Source: HRBIN24 sp035574155 (GTDB lineage Bacteria > Chloroflexota > Dehalococcoidia > SM23-28-2 > HRBIN24). From it: a stretch of 64,000 nt of DNA. This document shows, in pieces, positions 1-8,362 of this stretch (the stretch's first letter is position 1; every line of letters begins with the position of its first letter). The position numbers and the translations under genes were made by a program. Under the pieces are notes generated by a model, which made no database searches, had not been told where the DNA came from, and saw nothing but the letters and a program-made list of their open reading frames with translations. The DNA lies in contig DATLZD010000021.1 in NCBI GenBank assembly GCA_035574155.1, forward strand, positions 80,648-144,647. Reading direction: 5' to 3'.

Positions 1-877
1 GCATGTCCTCACCACCCGCACCGAAAGGCTGCAGGAGCTCGAGGCCAACGTCCGGGAGGTGGTGCTGGACTACTTGGCGGTGGGTATCGACCCCCAGAAG
101 ACCACCATCTACCTCCAGTCGCTGGTGCCGGAAGTGCTGGAGATCATGTGGCTGTTCATGAGCCTGGTGAGCGTGCCCCGTGCCCAGCGGATCCCCACCC
201 TTAAGCAGGCGGTGCGCGACCTTCAGTTGGAGTCGGCATCGGTGGCCCTCCTTTCTTACCCCATCCTCCAGGCGGCGGACATCCTGATGGTGAAGGGTGA
301 CGTGGTGCCGGTGAGCAAGGACAACGCCTCCCACATCGAGCTGACCAGGGAGATAGCGCGGCGCTTCAACCGCCTCTATCGCCCTATCTTCCCGGAGCCG
401 GACTCGCCCATCGGCCCCCTGCTGGTGGGCTTGGACGGGCAGAAGAAGGCGTCCAAGTCCCTGGGCAACGTCATCCTGCTGTGCGACGACGCGGACACGG
501 TGCGGCGCAAGGTGCGCAGCATGTTCACGGACCCGCGGCGCATCCGCGCCGACATCCCCGGCCGCACCCGCGGCAACCCTGTCTTCATCTACCACGACTT
601 CTTCAACGACGACCGGGCGGAGGTCGAGGACCTGAAGCAGCGCTACCGCCGTGGCAAGGTGGGGGACGTGGAGGTCAAGGAGAAGCTGACCAGGGCCATC
701 AACCGCTTCCTGGACCCCATCCGCGAGCGACGGGCCTACTTCGCGGCCCGCCCCAGGCTCATCGAGGAGATCGTCCACGAGGGGTCGCGGCGGGCGCGGG
801 CCGAGGCCCAGCAGACGCTACGGGAGATGCGGGAGGCCATGGGCCTGACCCACTTCCGCCAGGAGGGGGCACCCTGA
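1..877 (+). CDS. trpS: Tryptophanyl-tRNA synthetase, 5'-truncated by window edge
   Basis: This class I synthetase charges tRNA(Trp) with tryptophan. The window opens inside the gene: the frame is open from base 2, reading HVLTTRTERL, so the N-terminus and the first (HIGH-type) signature lie upstream. The second signature reads KASKS (446-460) followed by LGNVI, a variant of KMSKS. The C-terminal helical region ends at the TGA at 875-877. An AGGAGG motif inside its last codons probably serves the next gene, trpE, whose proposed CTG start overlaps this stop codon. Linkage to trp biosynthesis genes supports the Trp rather than Tyr assignment. Confidence 0.93.
   Translation, partial: HVLTTRTERLQELEANVREVVLDYLAVGIDPQKTTIYLQSLVPEVLEIMWLFMSLVSVPRAQRIPTLKQAVRDLQLESASVALLSYPILQAADILMVKGDVVPVSKDNASHIELTREIARRFNRLYRPIFPEPDSPIGPLLVGLDGQKKASKSLGNVILLCDDADTVRRKVRSMFTDPRRIRADIPGRTRGNPVFIYHDFFNDDRAEVEDLKQRYRRGKVGDVEVKEKLTRAINRFLDPIRERRAYFAARPRLIEEIVHEGSRRARAEAQQTLREMREAMGLTHFRQEGAP
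861..869 (+). promoter_or_regulatory. Ribosome binding site deciding an unusual trpE start
   Basis: AGGAGGGGG lies inside the last codons of trpS. It sits seven bases before CTG 874, and no ATG, GTG or TTG is at a suitable distance. The next standard codon in frame, GTG 904, would cut off the conserved N-terminal YWPS segment. Confidence 0.5.
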
Positions 878-2379
878 GCGTCTACTGGCCGTCGCTGGCC
901 CAAGTGGAGGCGCTGGCCCGGGAGGGCAGGGGTAACTTGTGCCCCGTCCTGCGGGAGGTGCCCGCTGACCTGGAGACGCCCGTCTCGGCCTTCCTCAAGG
1001 TGGCCCGGGGCGCCTATTCCTTCCTCCTGGAGTCGGTGGAGGGCGGCGAGCGGCTGGCCCGCTACAGCTTCATCGGCACCGAGCCCTATCGGGTGCTGCG
1101 CCAGGGCCCCTATGCCCACCCCTGGGACGGGTCTGACCCGCTGCGGGAGGTGGAGTCGGAGCTGTCCCGCTTCCGCCTGGCCCTGCCGTCGGAGGGGCCG
1201 GCGCCGGCCCTGCCCAGCTTCACCGGCGGCGCCGTGGGTTACCTGGCCTGGGAGTGCGTGCGCCATTTCGAGCCGCGGGTGCCCATCCGCCATGAGGACC
1301 CGCTGGGAGTCCCCGAGGCCCTGTTCCTGTTCGTGGACACGCTGCTGGTGTTCGACCACCTGCGCCACGTGGTGAAGGTGGTGTCCCATTGCCGGCTGGA
1401 CGGGGAGGTGGCAGCCAGCTACCGGCAGGCCTGCTGGCGAATAGAGGAGCTGGTAGCGAGGCTGTCGCGCCCGCTGCCCTCCCAGCCCTACGCCGTGCGC
1501 AGGGGGGCCGCCCCGACCGGCACCGCCTCCAACGTGGACCGGGAGGCCTTCCTGTCCATGGTGGAGCAGGCCCGGAGATACATCGTCGCGGGCGATGTCA
1601 TCCAAGTGGTGCTGTCCCAGAGGCTGTCGCGGCCCACCGCCGCCCACCCCTTCTCCATCTACCGCGCGCTGCGGGCCGTGAACCCATCGCCCTACATGTA
1701 TTACCTGCACCTGGGCGACTTCCAGGTCATAGGGGCCTCGCCGGAGATGCTCGTGCGGGTGGAGGGCGGGGAAGTGGTGACCCACCCTATCGCCGGCACC
1801 CGGCGCCGCGGTCGGACGCCCGAGGAGGACGCTGCCCTGGAGGAGGAGCTGCGGGCCGACGAAAAGGAGCGGGCCGAGCACCTGATGCTGGTGGACCTGG
1901 CCCGCAACGACATCGGGCGGGTGGCCCTGCCCGGAACGGTGCGGGTGCCCCAGTTCATGGAGGTGGAGCGCTACTCCCACGTGATGCACCTGGTCTCCCA
2001 CGTGACAGGCCGGCTTCGTCCCGACCTGACCTGCTACGATGCCCTGCGTGCCTGCTTCCCAGCCGGCACCGTCTCCGGGGCGCCCAAGATAAGGGCCATG
2101 GAGATCATCGCCGAACTGGAGCCTGACCGGCGCGGGCCTTACGCTGGAGCCGTGGGTTACTTCGACTATTCGGGCAACATGGACACGGCCATAACCATCC
2201 GCACCGTGGTGCTGAAGGACGGCGTCGCGTCCGTGCAGGCGGGGGCCGGCATCGTCTATGACTCGGTGCCGGAGCGGGAGTACGAGGAGACCCTGAACAA
2301 GGCGGCCGCCCTGCTGACAGCCATCGAACGGGCCGAGGCAGCGGAGGAGGCGATGGTCACCGGCAGCCTGGGGTACTGA
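874..2379 (+). CDS. trpE: Anthranilate synthase component I
   Basis: With TrpG this enzyme converts chorismate and glutamine (or ammonia) to anthranilate, the first committed step to tryptophan. The N-terminal domain has the usual VYWPSLAQ opening and an LLES motif (about residues 51-54) that binds feedback tryptophan in this family. The C-terminal chorismate-binding domain has GTRRRGRTPEED, DLARNDIGRV and GTVSGAPKIRAMEII. I place the start at CTG 874 because the AGGAGG at 861 is correctly spaced and the family's N-terminus is then complete. GTG 904 is the conventional alternative. The product would be 501 residues, a normal length. It overlaps the trpS stop. Confidence 0.93.
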   Translation: MSVYWPSLAQVEALAREGRGNLCPVLREVPADLETPVSAFLKVARGAYSFLLESVEGGERLARYSFIGTEPYRVLRQGPYAHPWDGSDPLREVESELSRFRLALPSEGPAPALPSFTGGAVGYLAWECVRHFEPRVPIRHEDPLGVPEALFLFVDTLLVFDHLRHVVKVVSHCRLDGEVAASYRQACWRIEELVARLSRPLPSQPYAVRRGAAPTGTASNVDREAFLSMVEQARRYIVAGDVIQVVLSQRLSRPTAAHPFSIYRALRAVNPSPYMYYLHLGDFQVIGASPEMLVRVEGGEVVTHPIAGTRRRGRTPEEDAALEEELRADEKERAEHLMLVDLARNDIGRVALPGTVRVPQFMEVERYSHVMHLVSHVTGRLRPDLTCYDALRACFPAGTVSGAPKIRAMEIIAELEPDRRGPYAGAVGYFDYSGNMDTAITIRTVVLKDGVASVQAGAGIVYDSVPEREYEETLNKAAALLTAIERAEAAEEAMVTGSLGY

Positions 2380-2395
2380 AGCGGAGGACAGCACG

Positions 2396-3601
2396 TTGAG
2401 CGATCTCCTGTCGTTGGTGCCGGAGCCGCTGCGCAACCTGCTGCGTCACCGGTTGCGAACGGGCCTGACGGTTATGGGCATCACCATCGGCATCTTTGCC
2501 CTGGTGGTCCTGGGGGCGTTGGCGGAGAAGGTGAACCAGTTGGTCGAGGGCGGCGAGGAATACCTGTCCAACCGCATAGCCATAACCGATAAAGGGGGAG
2601 GGCACCCGTTTTTCGGGGGGTTCGGTCTGGTGCCGGTGTCCTTCGCCGAGAACGTGCGCCAGGTGCCAGGTGTGGCCTGCGTGGAGACCAGCATCAACCT
2701 GCTGCTGGACCCCGAGGGCGGTGCCAGCGTGGGCATGCCCCAGATCATTTCAGGGGTGGTGGTGGACGAGATCCAGCAGTGCGACCGGGAAGCCCCTTCC
2801 CCGGTGGAGTTGAGCTTCGCCCGAGGCGACTGGTGGCGCCAAGGCGAACGGGGCGTAACGGTGCTCGGGGCCGATGTGGCCGAGCGGCTCAAGGCACGCG
2901 TGGGGCAGACCGTGACCCTGCGCGACCACCCCTTCCGGGTGGTAGGCGTCCTGGACCGCACCCTCACCGGCCCCGATAACATCGCCTACGTGCCCTTGGA
3001 CGACGCCCGTGAGCTGCTGAGGGAGTCGCGCCTCTTCTTCTCGGAGATAGACCTATCGGACAAGGTGGACACCATCTTCGCCTCGGTCCAGCCCGGCGTG
3101 GACGGCGACCGTCTGGCCCGCGATATCGAGGCCCGTTACCCCGACATCCGTGCCTTCGGCCCCACCGAGCTGAAGGAACCGCTGCAGACCAGCAACATGG
3201 TGTTCCAGTTCATCATCCTCGGCGTCGCCATGATCGCCCTCATCGTGGGAGGCCTCTCGGTCATCAACACCATGGTCATGTCGGTGGCCGAACGGGTCCG
3301 CGAGATAGGGATCAAGAAGGCGGTGGGGGCAAGCGATGGCGACATCCTGCGGGAGTACCTGGCCGAGGCGGTGGCCATCGGCGCCCTGGGCGGCCTGCTG
3401 GGGCTGTTGGCCGGCTCCCTGGCGGTCATGGTCCTGAACGACTTCGCCCGCGAGGCGGCCGGAGGCCCCGTCTTCCTGGTGACGGGACGGCTGGCAGCCG
3501 GCTCGGTGGCCTTCGCCGCCTTCCTCGGCGCCGTGGCCGGCCTGCTGCCCGCCTTCCGGGCGGCGCGGCTGCGGCCGGTGGAGGCCCTGCGGTCCGAGTG
3601 A
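2396..3601 (+). CDS. MacB/FtsX-type ABC transporter permease
   Basis: This is an inner-membrane permease of the MacB/LolC-FtsX superfamily, 401 residues. It has an N-terminal membrane segment (about residues 18-42), a large extracytoplasmic domain (about 45-265), and three C-terminal membrane segments in the FtsX domain with VAERVREIGIKKAVGAS. The start is TTG 2396, preceded by GGAGG. The ATPase partner follows after 15 bp. Such pairs typically export peptides, lipoproteins or drugs, or act mechanically on the envelope; the substrate cannot be read from sequence. The pair interrupts the trp operon between trpE and trpG. Confidence 0.88.
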   Translation: MSDLLSLVPEPLRNLLRHRLRTGLTVMGITIGIFALVVLGALAEKVNQLVEGGEEYLSNRIAITDKGGGHPFFGGFGLVPVSFAENVRQVPGVACVETSINLLLDPEGGASVGMPQIISGVVVDEIQQCDREAPSPVELSFARGDWWRQGERGVTVLGADVAERLKARVGQTVTLRDHPFRVVGVLDRTLTGPDNIAYVPLDDARELLRESRLFFSEIDLSDKVDTIFASVQPGVDGDRLARDIEARYPDIRAFGPTELKEPLQTSNMVFQFIILGVAMIALIVGGLSVINTMVMSVAERVREIGIKKAVGASDGDILREYLAEAVAIGALGGLLGLLAGSLAVMVLNDFAREAAGGPVFLVTGRLAAGSVAFAAFLGAVAGLLPAFRAARLRPVEALRSE

Positions 3602-3616
3602 GGAGGTAAGAGTCCC

Positions 3617-4348
3617 GTGGCACAGGAAAGGGTAGCCGGCCAACTGCTCCAGGCGGAGCAGGCCATCATCGAGGCGCGGGGCCTGGTCAAGACCTACCGC
3701 CTAGGAGGCGGCGTGGTGCGGGCGTTGGACCATGTGGACCTGACGGTGGAACGGGGCGAACTGATGGCGGTCATGGGACGCTCGGGCTCCGGCAAGACCA
3801 CCCTGCTGAACGTCCTGGGAGGCCTGGACCGCCCCGATGAGGGGCAGGTGGTCATCGACGGCGTGGACATCGCCCGCCTTAATGGGCGCCAACTGCCACG
3901 GCTGCGCCGCGAGAAGGTGGGCTTCGTCTTCCAGGAGTTCAACCTGATCCCCACCCTGACGGCCCTGGAGAATGTTGAGCTGCCCCTTCGCTACGCTGGG
4001 GTGCCCAGGGCAGAGCGACGGCGGAGGGCCATGGAGGCCCTGGCCCTGGTCGGCATGGACCACCGCGCACGTCACCGGCCGTCCCAGCTATCGGGGGGAG
4101 AGCAGCAGCGGGTGGCCCTCGCGCGGGCGCTGGTCAGTCGACCGGCCATCGTCCTGGCGGACGAGCCCACGGGGGAGCTGGACACTCACACAGCGGCGCA
4201 GGTGATGGAGCTGGTCCAGCGCCTGAACCGGGAGACGGGCCAGACCTTCATCATCGTTACCCACGACCCGGCCATCGCCCAACGCTGTCGTCGGGTGGTG
4301 CGCATGGAGGACGGACGCATCGTCAGCGACCAACGCCAAGGAGAGTGA
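3617..4348 (+). CDS. MacB/LolD-type ABC transporter ATPase
   Basis: This is the nucleotide-binding subunit for the upstream permease. Walker A is GRSGSGKT (residues 54-61), the signature is LSGGEQQRVALARA, and Walker B runs into LADEPTGELD, the hallmark of the MacB/LolD/FtsE group. It has 243 residues, a normal length. The GTG start is preceded by AGGAGG at the end of the permease gene, so the two are co-translated. Inference: a membrane transporter acquired or retained within the trp operon, with no evident role in tryptophan synthesis. Confidence 0.93.
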   Translation: MAQERVAGQLLQAEQAIIEARGLVKTYRLGGGVVRALDHVDLTVERGELMAVMGRSGSGKTTLLNVLGGLDRPDEGQVVIDGVDIARLNGRQLPRLRREKVGFVFQEFNLIPTLTALENVELPLRYAGVPRAERRRRAMEALALVGMDHRARHRPSQLSGGEQQRVALARALVSRPAIVLADEPTGELDTHTAAQVMELVQRLNRETGQTFIIVTHDPAIAQRCRRVVRMEDGRIVSDQRQGE

Positions 4349-4360
4349 CGGTCCGGGTGC

Positions 4361-4366
4361 TATAAT
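4361..4366 (+). promoter_or_regulatory. -10 element before the toxin-antitoxin pair
   Basis: A perfect TATAAT lies ten bases before the ATG at 4377, so transcription would start only a few bases ahead of the gene. No convincing -35 box is seen. This may let the pair be expressed separately from the trp operon. Confidence 0.35.
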
Positions 4367-4376
4367 GGGGCCAGCC

Positions 4377-4622
4377 ATGACCAGGGAACGCTTACATCGT
4401 CTCATAGATCGAGCCTCCGAGGAGGACTTGGCCATTGTTGAGCACCTCCTCCTTCACCTGTTGGCCTGTCGCGATCCGGTCTTGCGCAGCCTGATCCGTG
4501 CCCAAGCCGAGGAGGAGGGCCTGACACAAGCGGATGAGACGGCCGTCGAAGGGGGACTTCGGGACGTCCGCGAAGGACGGACGCGACCCACGGCCGAGGT
4601 TCGCCGCCTCCTCGGACTGTGA
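4377..4622 (+). CDS. Putative antitoxin of a RelE-type toxin-antitoxin pair
   Basis: This 81-residue, charged, helix-rich protein sits directly before a RelE/ParE-like toxin gene and overlaps it by a GTGA junction, the typical antitoxin position. Its sequence (RLIDRASEEDLAIVEHLLLHLL, then a Glu-rich middle and an Arg-rich tail) does not show a DNA-binding domain I can name with certainty. I chose ATG 4377. ATG 4365 is also open but falls inside the TATAAT box. The function is inferred mainly from position and size. Confidence 0.6.
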   Translation: MTRERLHRLIDRASEEDLAIVEHLLLHLLACRDPVLRSLIRAQAEEEGLTQADETAVEGGLRDVREGRTRPTAEVRRLLGL

Positions 4623-4879
4623 GCTGGCAAGTAGAGTGGAGCGAGCGGGCGATAACCGACCTGCGTTGGCTGCCCGCGCGGGACGCCAAAAGGGTCATCG
4701 AGGCAGTGGAACGATACGCCCAGTCGGGTCACGGCGACATACGTAAGATCCGGGGCAGGGACGCGCTGTTCCGGTTACGTATTGGGACTTGGAGAGTCCT
4801 GTTCACCCCCGACGTCGACTCTCGACGCATCTACGTGCTCACGGTCAGGCACCGTAGGGAGGCCTACCGGGACATGTGA
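4619..4879 (+). CDS. RelE/ParE-family toxin
   Basis: The 86-residue product matches the compact RelE/ParE fold: VEWSERAITDLRWLP at the N-terminus, an IRKIRGRDALFRLRIGTWRVLF core and the YVLTVRHRREAYR C-terminal strand. Family members either cleave mRNA on the ribosome (RelE) or poison gyrase (ParE). The RxxxR-H-R-Y residues at the C-terminus favour the RelE side, but the target cannot be settled by eye. The GTG start overlaps the antitoxin stop, so the two are translationally coupled. The pair separates the ABC genes from trpG. Confidence 0.78.
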   Translation: MSWQVEWSERAITDLRWLPARDAKRVIEAVERYAQSGHGDIRKIRGRDALFRLRIGTWRVLFTPDVDSRRIYVLTVRHRREAYRDM

Positions 4880-4906
4880 GGTCGCGAAGGCTAGAGGTGG
4901 TGAACG

Positions 4907-5473
4907 TTGGTCCTGCTAATCGATAACTACGACAGTTTCACCTACAACCTCTACCAGCTCCTGTCGGAGCTGGGCGCAGAGGTGTTGGTGGTGCGCAACG
5001 ACCGCACGACCGTCGACGACGTCGAGGCCATGCGTCCTCAGGGCATCGTCATCTCCCCCGGCCCCTGCACGCCGCGAGAGGCAGGCATATCGGTGGAGCT
5101 GGTGCGACGGCTGGCCGGCAGGGTGCCCATCCTTGGGGTCTGCCTCGGTCACCAGTGCATTGGCGAGGCCTTCGGTGGGCGAGTGGTGGGTGCCGGCGAG
5201 ATCGTCCACGGCAAGACGTCCCTCGTCCACCATACGGGCCAGGGCGTCCTGCGGGGCCTGCCCGACCCCTTCCCGGCCGTCCGCTACCACTCGTTGGTGG
5301 TGGAGCGGGACTCGCTGCCGGAAGAGCTGGAGGTGACGGCCTGGACGGACAAAGGCCTGGTCATGGGGCTGCGCCACCGCCGCCTGCCGGTGGAGGGGGT
5401 CCAGTTCCACCCCGAGTCCATCGCCACCCCGGTGGGCAAGCAGATACTGCGGAACTTCCTGGGGTCGCTATGA
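4907..5473 (+). CDS. trpG: Anthranilate synthase component II (glutamine amidotransferase)
   Basis: This class I glutamine amidotransferase supplies ammonia to TrpE, and possibly also to aminodeoxychorismate synthase as PabA does. The catalytic triad is visible: Cys79 in GVCLGHQ, and His168 and Glu170 in QFHPES. It has 188 residues, normal for the family. It starts at TTG 4907 after a GAGGTGG motif. The stop overlaps the trpD start (ATGA), so TrpG and TrpD are translated in tandem. In some bacteria the two are fused; here they are separate. Confidence 0.95.
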   Translation: MVLLIDNYDSFTYNLYQLLSELGAEVLVVRNDRTTVDDVEAMRPQGIVISPGPCTPREAGISVELVRRLAGRVPILGVCLGHQCIGEAFGGRVVGAGEIVHGKTSLVHHTGQGVLRGLPDPFPAVRYHSLVVERDSLPEELEVTAWTDKGLVMGLRHRRLPVEGVQFHPESIATPVGKQILRNFLGSL

Positions 5474-6501
5474 TCCGCGAGGCCATCGCTGCCCTGGTCA
5501 ACGAGGGCCGCCACCTGTCAGAGGAGGAGGCGGCCGCCGTCATGACAGAGGTGATGGAGGGGCAGGCCACCCCCGCCCAGCTGGCCGCCCTCCTGGTGGC
5601 CCTACGCCTGCGAGACGAGACGGTGGACGAGCTGGTGGGCATGGCCCGCGTCATGCGCCGCTTCGCCCTGCGCGTCCCCCTGGAGCCTCCCCTCCTGGAC
5701 ACTTGCGGGACCGGCGGCGACGGCCGCGGCACGTTCAACGCCTCCACGGCGGCAGCCATCGTGGCGGCGGCGGCCGGGGCGCGGGTGGCCAAGCACGGCA
5801 ACCGTGCCGCCTCCTCCCGCTGCGGCTCCGCCGACCTGCTGGAAGCCCTGGGCGCCCGCATCGAGCTAGGACCGGAGCAAGTGGCCCGCTGCGTGCAGGA
5901 GGTGGGCATGGGCTTCATGTTCGCCCCCTCCTTCCATCCGGCCATGAGGCACGCAGCCGCCCCCCGGCGGGAGATCGGCCTGCGCACCGTCTTCAACCTT
6001 CTGGGCCCCCTCACCAACCCGGCCGGGGCCAGCCACCAACTGCTGGGGGTCCCAGACGCCGCCGTCGGCGAGAAGATGGCCCAGGCCCTTCTCCGCCTCG
6101 GCGTCCGCCGGGCGCTGGTGGTCCACGGCAGCGACGGTCTGGACGAGGTCAGCCCCTCGGCACCGACCCTTGTCTGGGAGGTGGCGGGGGGAGACGTGCG
6201 CCACTACCAGGTGGCCCCCGAGGACGCCGGCCTGGCGCCGGTGCCCTTGACGGCCGTTTGCTCCAGCGACCCCCAGGAGAACGCGGACCTGCTGCGGGCG
6301 GTGCTCTCGGGCCAGCGGCTCCCCCTGCGCAACTTCGTGCTCCTCAACGCCGGCGCCGCCCTGATGGCCGCCGAGATGGTCGGGAGCTTGAGGGAGGGCG
6401 TGGCCCTCGCCGCCGAGGCCATCGATAGCGGCGCCGCAGCCCGTAAGCTGGAAGAGTTCGTTGCCGCCACCCAGGGCCTGGCCGAGGCGGTGTCCCCATG
6501 A
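5470..6501 (+). CDS. trpD: Anthranilate phosphoribosyltransferase
   Basis: The enzyme attaches the phosphoribosyl group of PRPP to anthranilate. The PRPP-binding loop appears as DTCGTGGDGRGTFNAST, followed by KHGNRAASSRCGSADLLEALG and the metal-binding region DGLDEVSP. The N-terminal helical domain (about residues 1-65) is intact. From ATG 5470 it has 343 residues, the usual size. It overlaps trpG by ATGA and trpC by ATGA, so translation is tightly coupled through trpG-trpD-trpC. Confidence 0.96.
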   Translation: MIREAIAALVNEGRHLSEEEAAAVMTEVMEGQATPAQLAALLVALRLRDETVDELVGMARVMRRFALRVPLEPPLLDTCGTGGDGRGTFNASTAAAIVAAAAGARVAKHGNRAASSRCGSADLLEALGARIELGPEQVARCVQEVGMGFMFAPSFHPAMRHAAAPRREIGLRTVFNLLGPLTNPAGASHQLLGVPDAAVGEKMAQALLRLGVRRALVVHGSDGLDEVSPSAPTLVWEVAGGDVRHYQVAPEDAGLAPVPLTAVCSSDPQENADLLRAVLSGQRLPLRNFVLLNAGAALMAAEMVGSLREGVALAAEAIDSGAAARKLEEFVAATQGLAEAVSP

Positions 6502-7292
6502 GCGCCCCCTCCATCCTGGACGAGATCGTGGCCCACAAGCGGCAGGAGGTGGCCGCCGCCAAGGAGCGGCTTCCCTGGCGCGAGCTCGAGCGCCGGCTGG
6601 CACAGGTGCCTCCCCTCCGGCCCTTCGCCGCCGCCCTGCGGGGGCCGGGGCTGGCCCTCATCGCCGAGGTGAAGGCCAGGAGCCCCTCCCGCGGCCTGCT
6701 GCGTCCGGACCTGGACCCGGCGGCCCTGGCCACGACCTACGCCCGCGCCGGCGCCGCGGCCATCTCCGTGCTCACCGACGAGAAGTATTTCGGCGGCTCC
6801 CTGGACCACCTGCGCCAGGTTCGCGAGGCCCTGCCCGATGGTCCGCCCCTGCTGCGCAAGGACTTCGTCATCGACCCATACCAGGTCTTGGAGGCGCGGG
6901 CGGCTGGCGCCGATGCCGTCCTCCTCATCGCGGCCGCCCTGGAGCACAAGGAGCTCGAAAGGCTGCTAGCGACAGCGCGGGACCTGGGCATGGACGCCCT
7001 GGTGGAGGTCCACGACGAGGCCGAGCTAGAGGCAGCCCTGGCAGCCGGTGCCGACCTGGTGGGCATCAACAACCGGGACCTGCGGACCTTCCGGGTGGAC
7101 CTGGAGACCACCGTCCGCCTGCGCCCCCTGGTCCCGCCGGGCGTGACGGTGGTGGCCGAGTCGGGCATCCACACGCGGCAGGACGCTGCCCGCCTGGCCG
7201 CGCTGGGCGTGGACGCCATCCTGGTGGGGGAGGCGCTGGTGACGGCCCCGGACCCAGCCCTGAAGGTGCAGGAGCTGTCCTGCCCGGACTGA
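6498..7292 (+). CDS. trpC: Indole-3-glycerol phosphate synthase
   Basis: This TIM-barrel enzyme closes the indole ring from carboxyphenylamino-deoxyribulose phosphate. Family motifs are present in order: ILDEIVAHKRQEV, IAEVKARSPSRG (catalytic Glu and Lys), SVLTDEKYFGGS, LRKDFVIDPYQV, GINNRDLRTFRVD and VAESGI. It has 264 residues, a normal single-domain length not fused to trpF. It overlaps trpD by four bases. Confidence 0.96.
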   Translation: MSAPSILDEIVAHKRQEVAAAKERLPWRELERRLAQVPPLRPFAAALRGPGLALIAEVKARSPSRGLLRPDLDPAALATTYARAGAAAISVLTDEKYFGGSLDHLRQVREALPDGPPLLRKDFVIDPYQVLEARAAGADAVLLIAAALEHKELERLLATARDLGMDALVEVHDEAELEAALAAGADLVGINNRDLRTFRVDLETTVRLRPLVPPGVTVVAESGIHTRQDAARLAALGVDAILVGEALVTAPDPALKVQELSCPD

Positions 7293-7328
7293 CCATGGGC
7301 CGCTGTGACCAGGGCAGCGCCGCCGGTG

Positions 7329-7334
7329 TATGAT
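7329..7334 (+). promoter_or_regulatory. -10-like box overlapping the first trpF codons
   Basis: TATGAT overlaps the ATGATG at the beginning of the annotated trpF. If it is a real -10 box, transcription would begin near 7341 and translation at GTG 7348. There is no clear -35 box, so this stays tentative. Confidence 0.28.
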
Positions 7335-8064
7335 GGGCCTGCCTGAGGTGGAGGCGGTGGGCGCTGGCCCCTGTCTGGTCAAGATCTGCGGGGTGACGGA
7401 GCCCCAGCATGCGCGGGCGGCGGCCGCCCTGGGCGCCGACTTCGTGGGCGTCGTCTTCGCCCCCAGCCGTCGGCAGGTGACCCTGGGCCAGGCCCAGAAG
7501 ATAGCCATCGCCCTGGGCAAGCTGGACAGGCCCCCGGAGCCCCTGAGCGCCCCTGTCAGCACCGTCGACATTGAGCGGCTGTTGGCCCGCTCGCGCCCCC
7601 TGCTGGTGGGAGTCTTTGCCGACCAGGACAGCGACACCATCAACGCCATCGCCGACCAGTGCCGCCTGGACATCGTGCAGCTTTCGGGGTCAGAGCCATG
7701 GCAGGTGTGCTTCCAGGTCCGGCGGCCCGTTTTCAAGTGCCTCAAGGTGAGGCCAGGACAGACGGCGGACGAGGTGCTGGCGGGCATCGGTCAGGGGGCA
7801 GTGCCGCTGCTGGACCCCTATGTGCCGGGCGCCTACGGCGGCACGGGCCAGATGCTGGACTGGACGGTAGCTGCGGCCGTGGCGCGAGAGGTGCCCATCA
7901 TCCTGGCAGGGGGACTGACCCCCGACAACGTGGCCGAGGCGGTCCGGAAGGTCCGCCCCTGGGCGGTGGACGTGTCCAGCGGCGTGGAGACGGAAGGGGT
8001 GAAGGACCTGGACAAGGTGCGGGCCTTCATCCTGGCGGCCAAGGCAGCCCTCACCACCCCGTGA
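7330..8064 (+). CDS. trpF: Phosphoribosylanthranilate isomerase with a lid insertion
   Basis: The enzyme performs the Amadori rearrangement before TrpC. KICGVTEPQHA carries the catalytic Cys, and the phosphate-binding end shows GGTGQMLDW, LAGGLTPDNV and VDVSSGVE. At up to 244 residues it is longer than the usual 200-210. The extra residues lie between the GQAQKIAIALG helix and the PLLVGVFADQ strand, an insertion of roughly 30 residues. Start options are ATG 7330, ATG 7333 or GTG 7348; none has a good ribosome site. The last fits the TATGAT box if the message is leaderless. Confidence 0.92.
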   Translation: MMGLPEVEAVGAGPCLVKICGVTEPQHARAAAALGADFVGVVFAPSRRQVTLGQAQKIAIALGKLDRPPEPLSAPVSTVDIERLLARSRPLLVGVFADQDSDTINAIADQCRLDIVQLSGSEPWQVCFQVRRPVFKCLKVRPGQTADEVLAGIGQGAVPLLDPYVPGAYGGTGQMLDWTVAAAVAREVPIILAGGLTPDNVAEAVRKVRPWAVDVSSGVETEGVKDLDKVRAFILAAKAALTTP

Positions 8065-8109
8065 GGGAGCCAGTACGGCCCCCCGGCCGGCCGCTCGCCT
8101 TGGCCCTGC

Positions 8110-8127
8110 CTGGGACCACCGTCCCAG
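8110..8127 (+). terminator. Possible terminator after trpF
   Basis: CTGGGAC and GTCCCAG form a perfect seven-base stem around a CACC loop. They are followed by CTCTCTTT, a weak T tract that is nonetheless unusual in this GC-rich DNA. Confidence 0.38.
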
Positions 8128-8321
8128 CTCTCTTTCCCGCCGCCGTGGCCGTTGCTATCATAGGCAGGAGGCGCTAGCTGCCGGGGGTCACTTGTTGAAG
8201 GTGAGCGAGGTAGGCGAGGGGCACCGCCGCCCCCATCTCTCCTATCTGCACACGGCCGTAGCCTGTCTTGGGCGGCGTGCCGCCGGCGCCTCCATGCGGC
8301 GGGGCCCGCCGGTAGCCCGGA

Positions 8322-8362
8322 CGGTGGGCTTAAGGCCCACCGCAGCATGGGCCGTATGCTGC
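8322..8362 (+). promoter_or_regulatory. Tandem hairpins in the trpB leader
   Basis: Two perfect stems are adjacent. CGGTGGGC pairs with GCCCACCG around TTAAG (8322-8342). GCAGCAT then pairs with ATGCTGC around GGGCCGT (8342-8362). They lie 50-90 bases before the trpB start. A regulatory RNA structure is an inference; no known riboswitch or T-box consensus is evident. Confidence 0.42.

Noticed and set aside
736..2436. Long open frame antisense to trpE
   Set aside because: It is a by-product of high GC in the third codon position of trpE; the protein has no family character.
8161..8218. Several GAG/TAG triplets resembling a TRAP-binding site before trpB
   Set aside because: Spacing is irregular (1, 1 and 2 bases, with a long gap), and TRAP is not known from this kind of organism.
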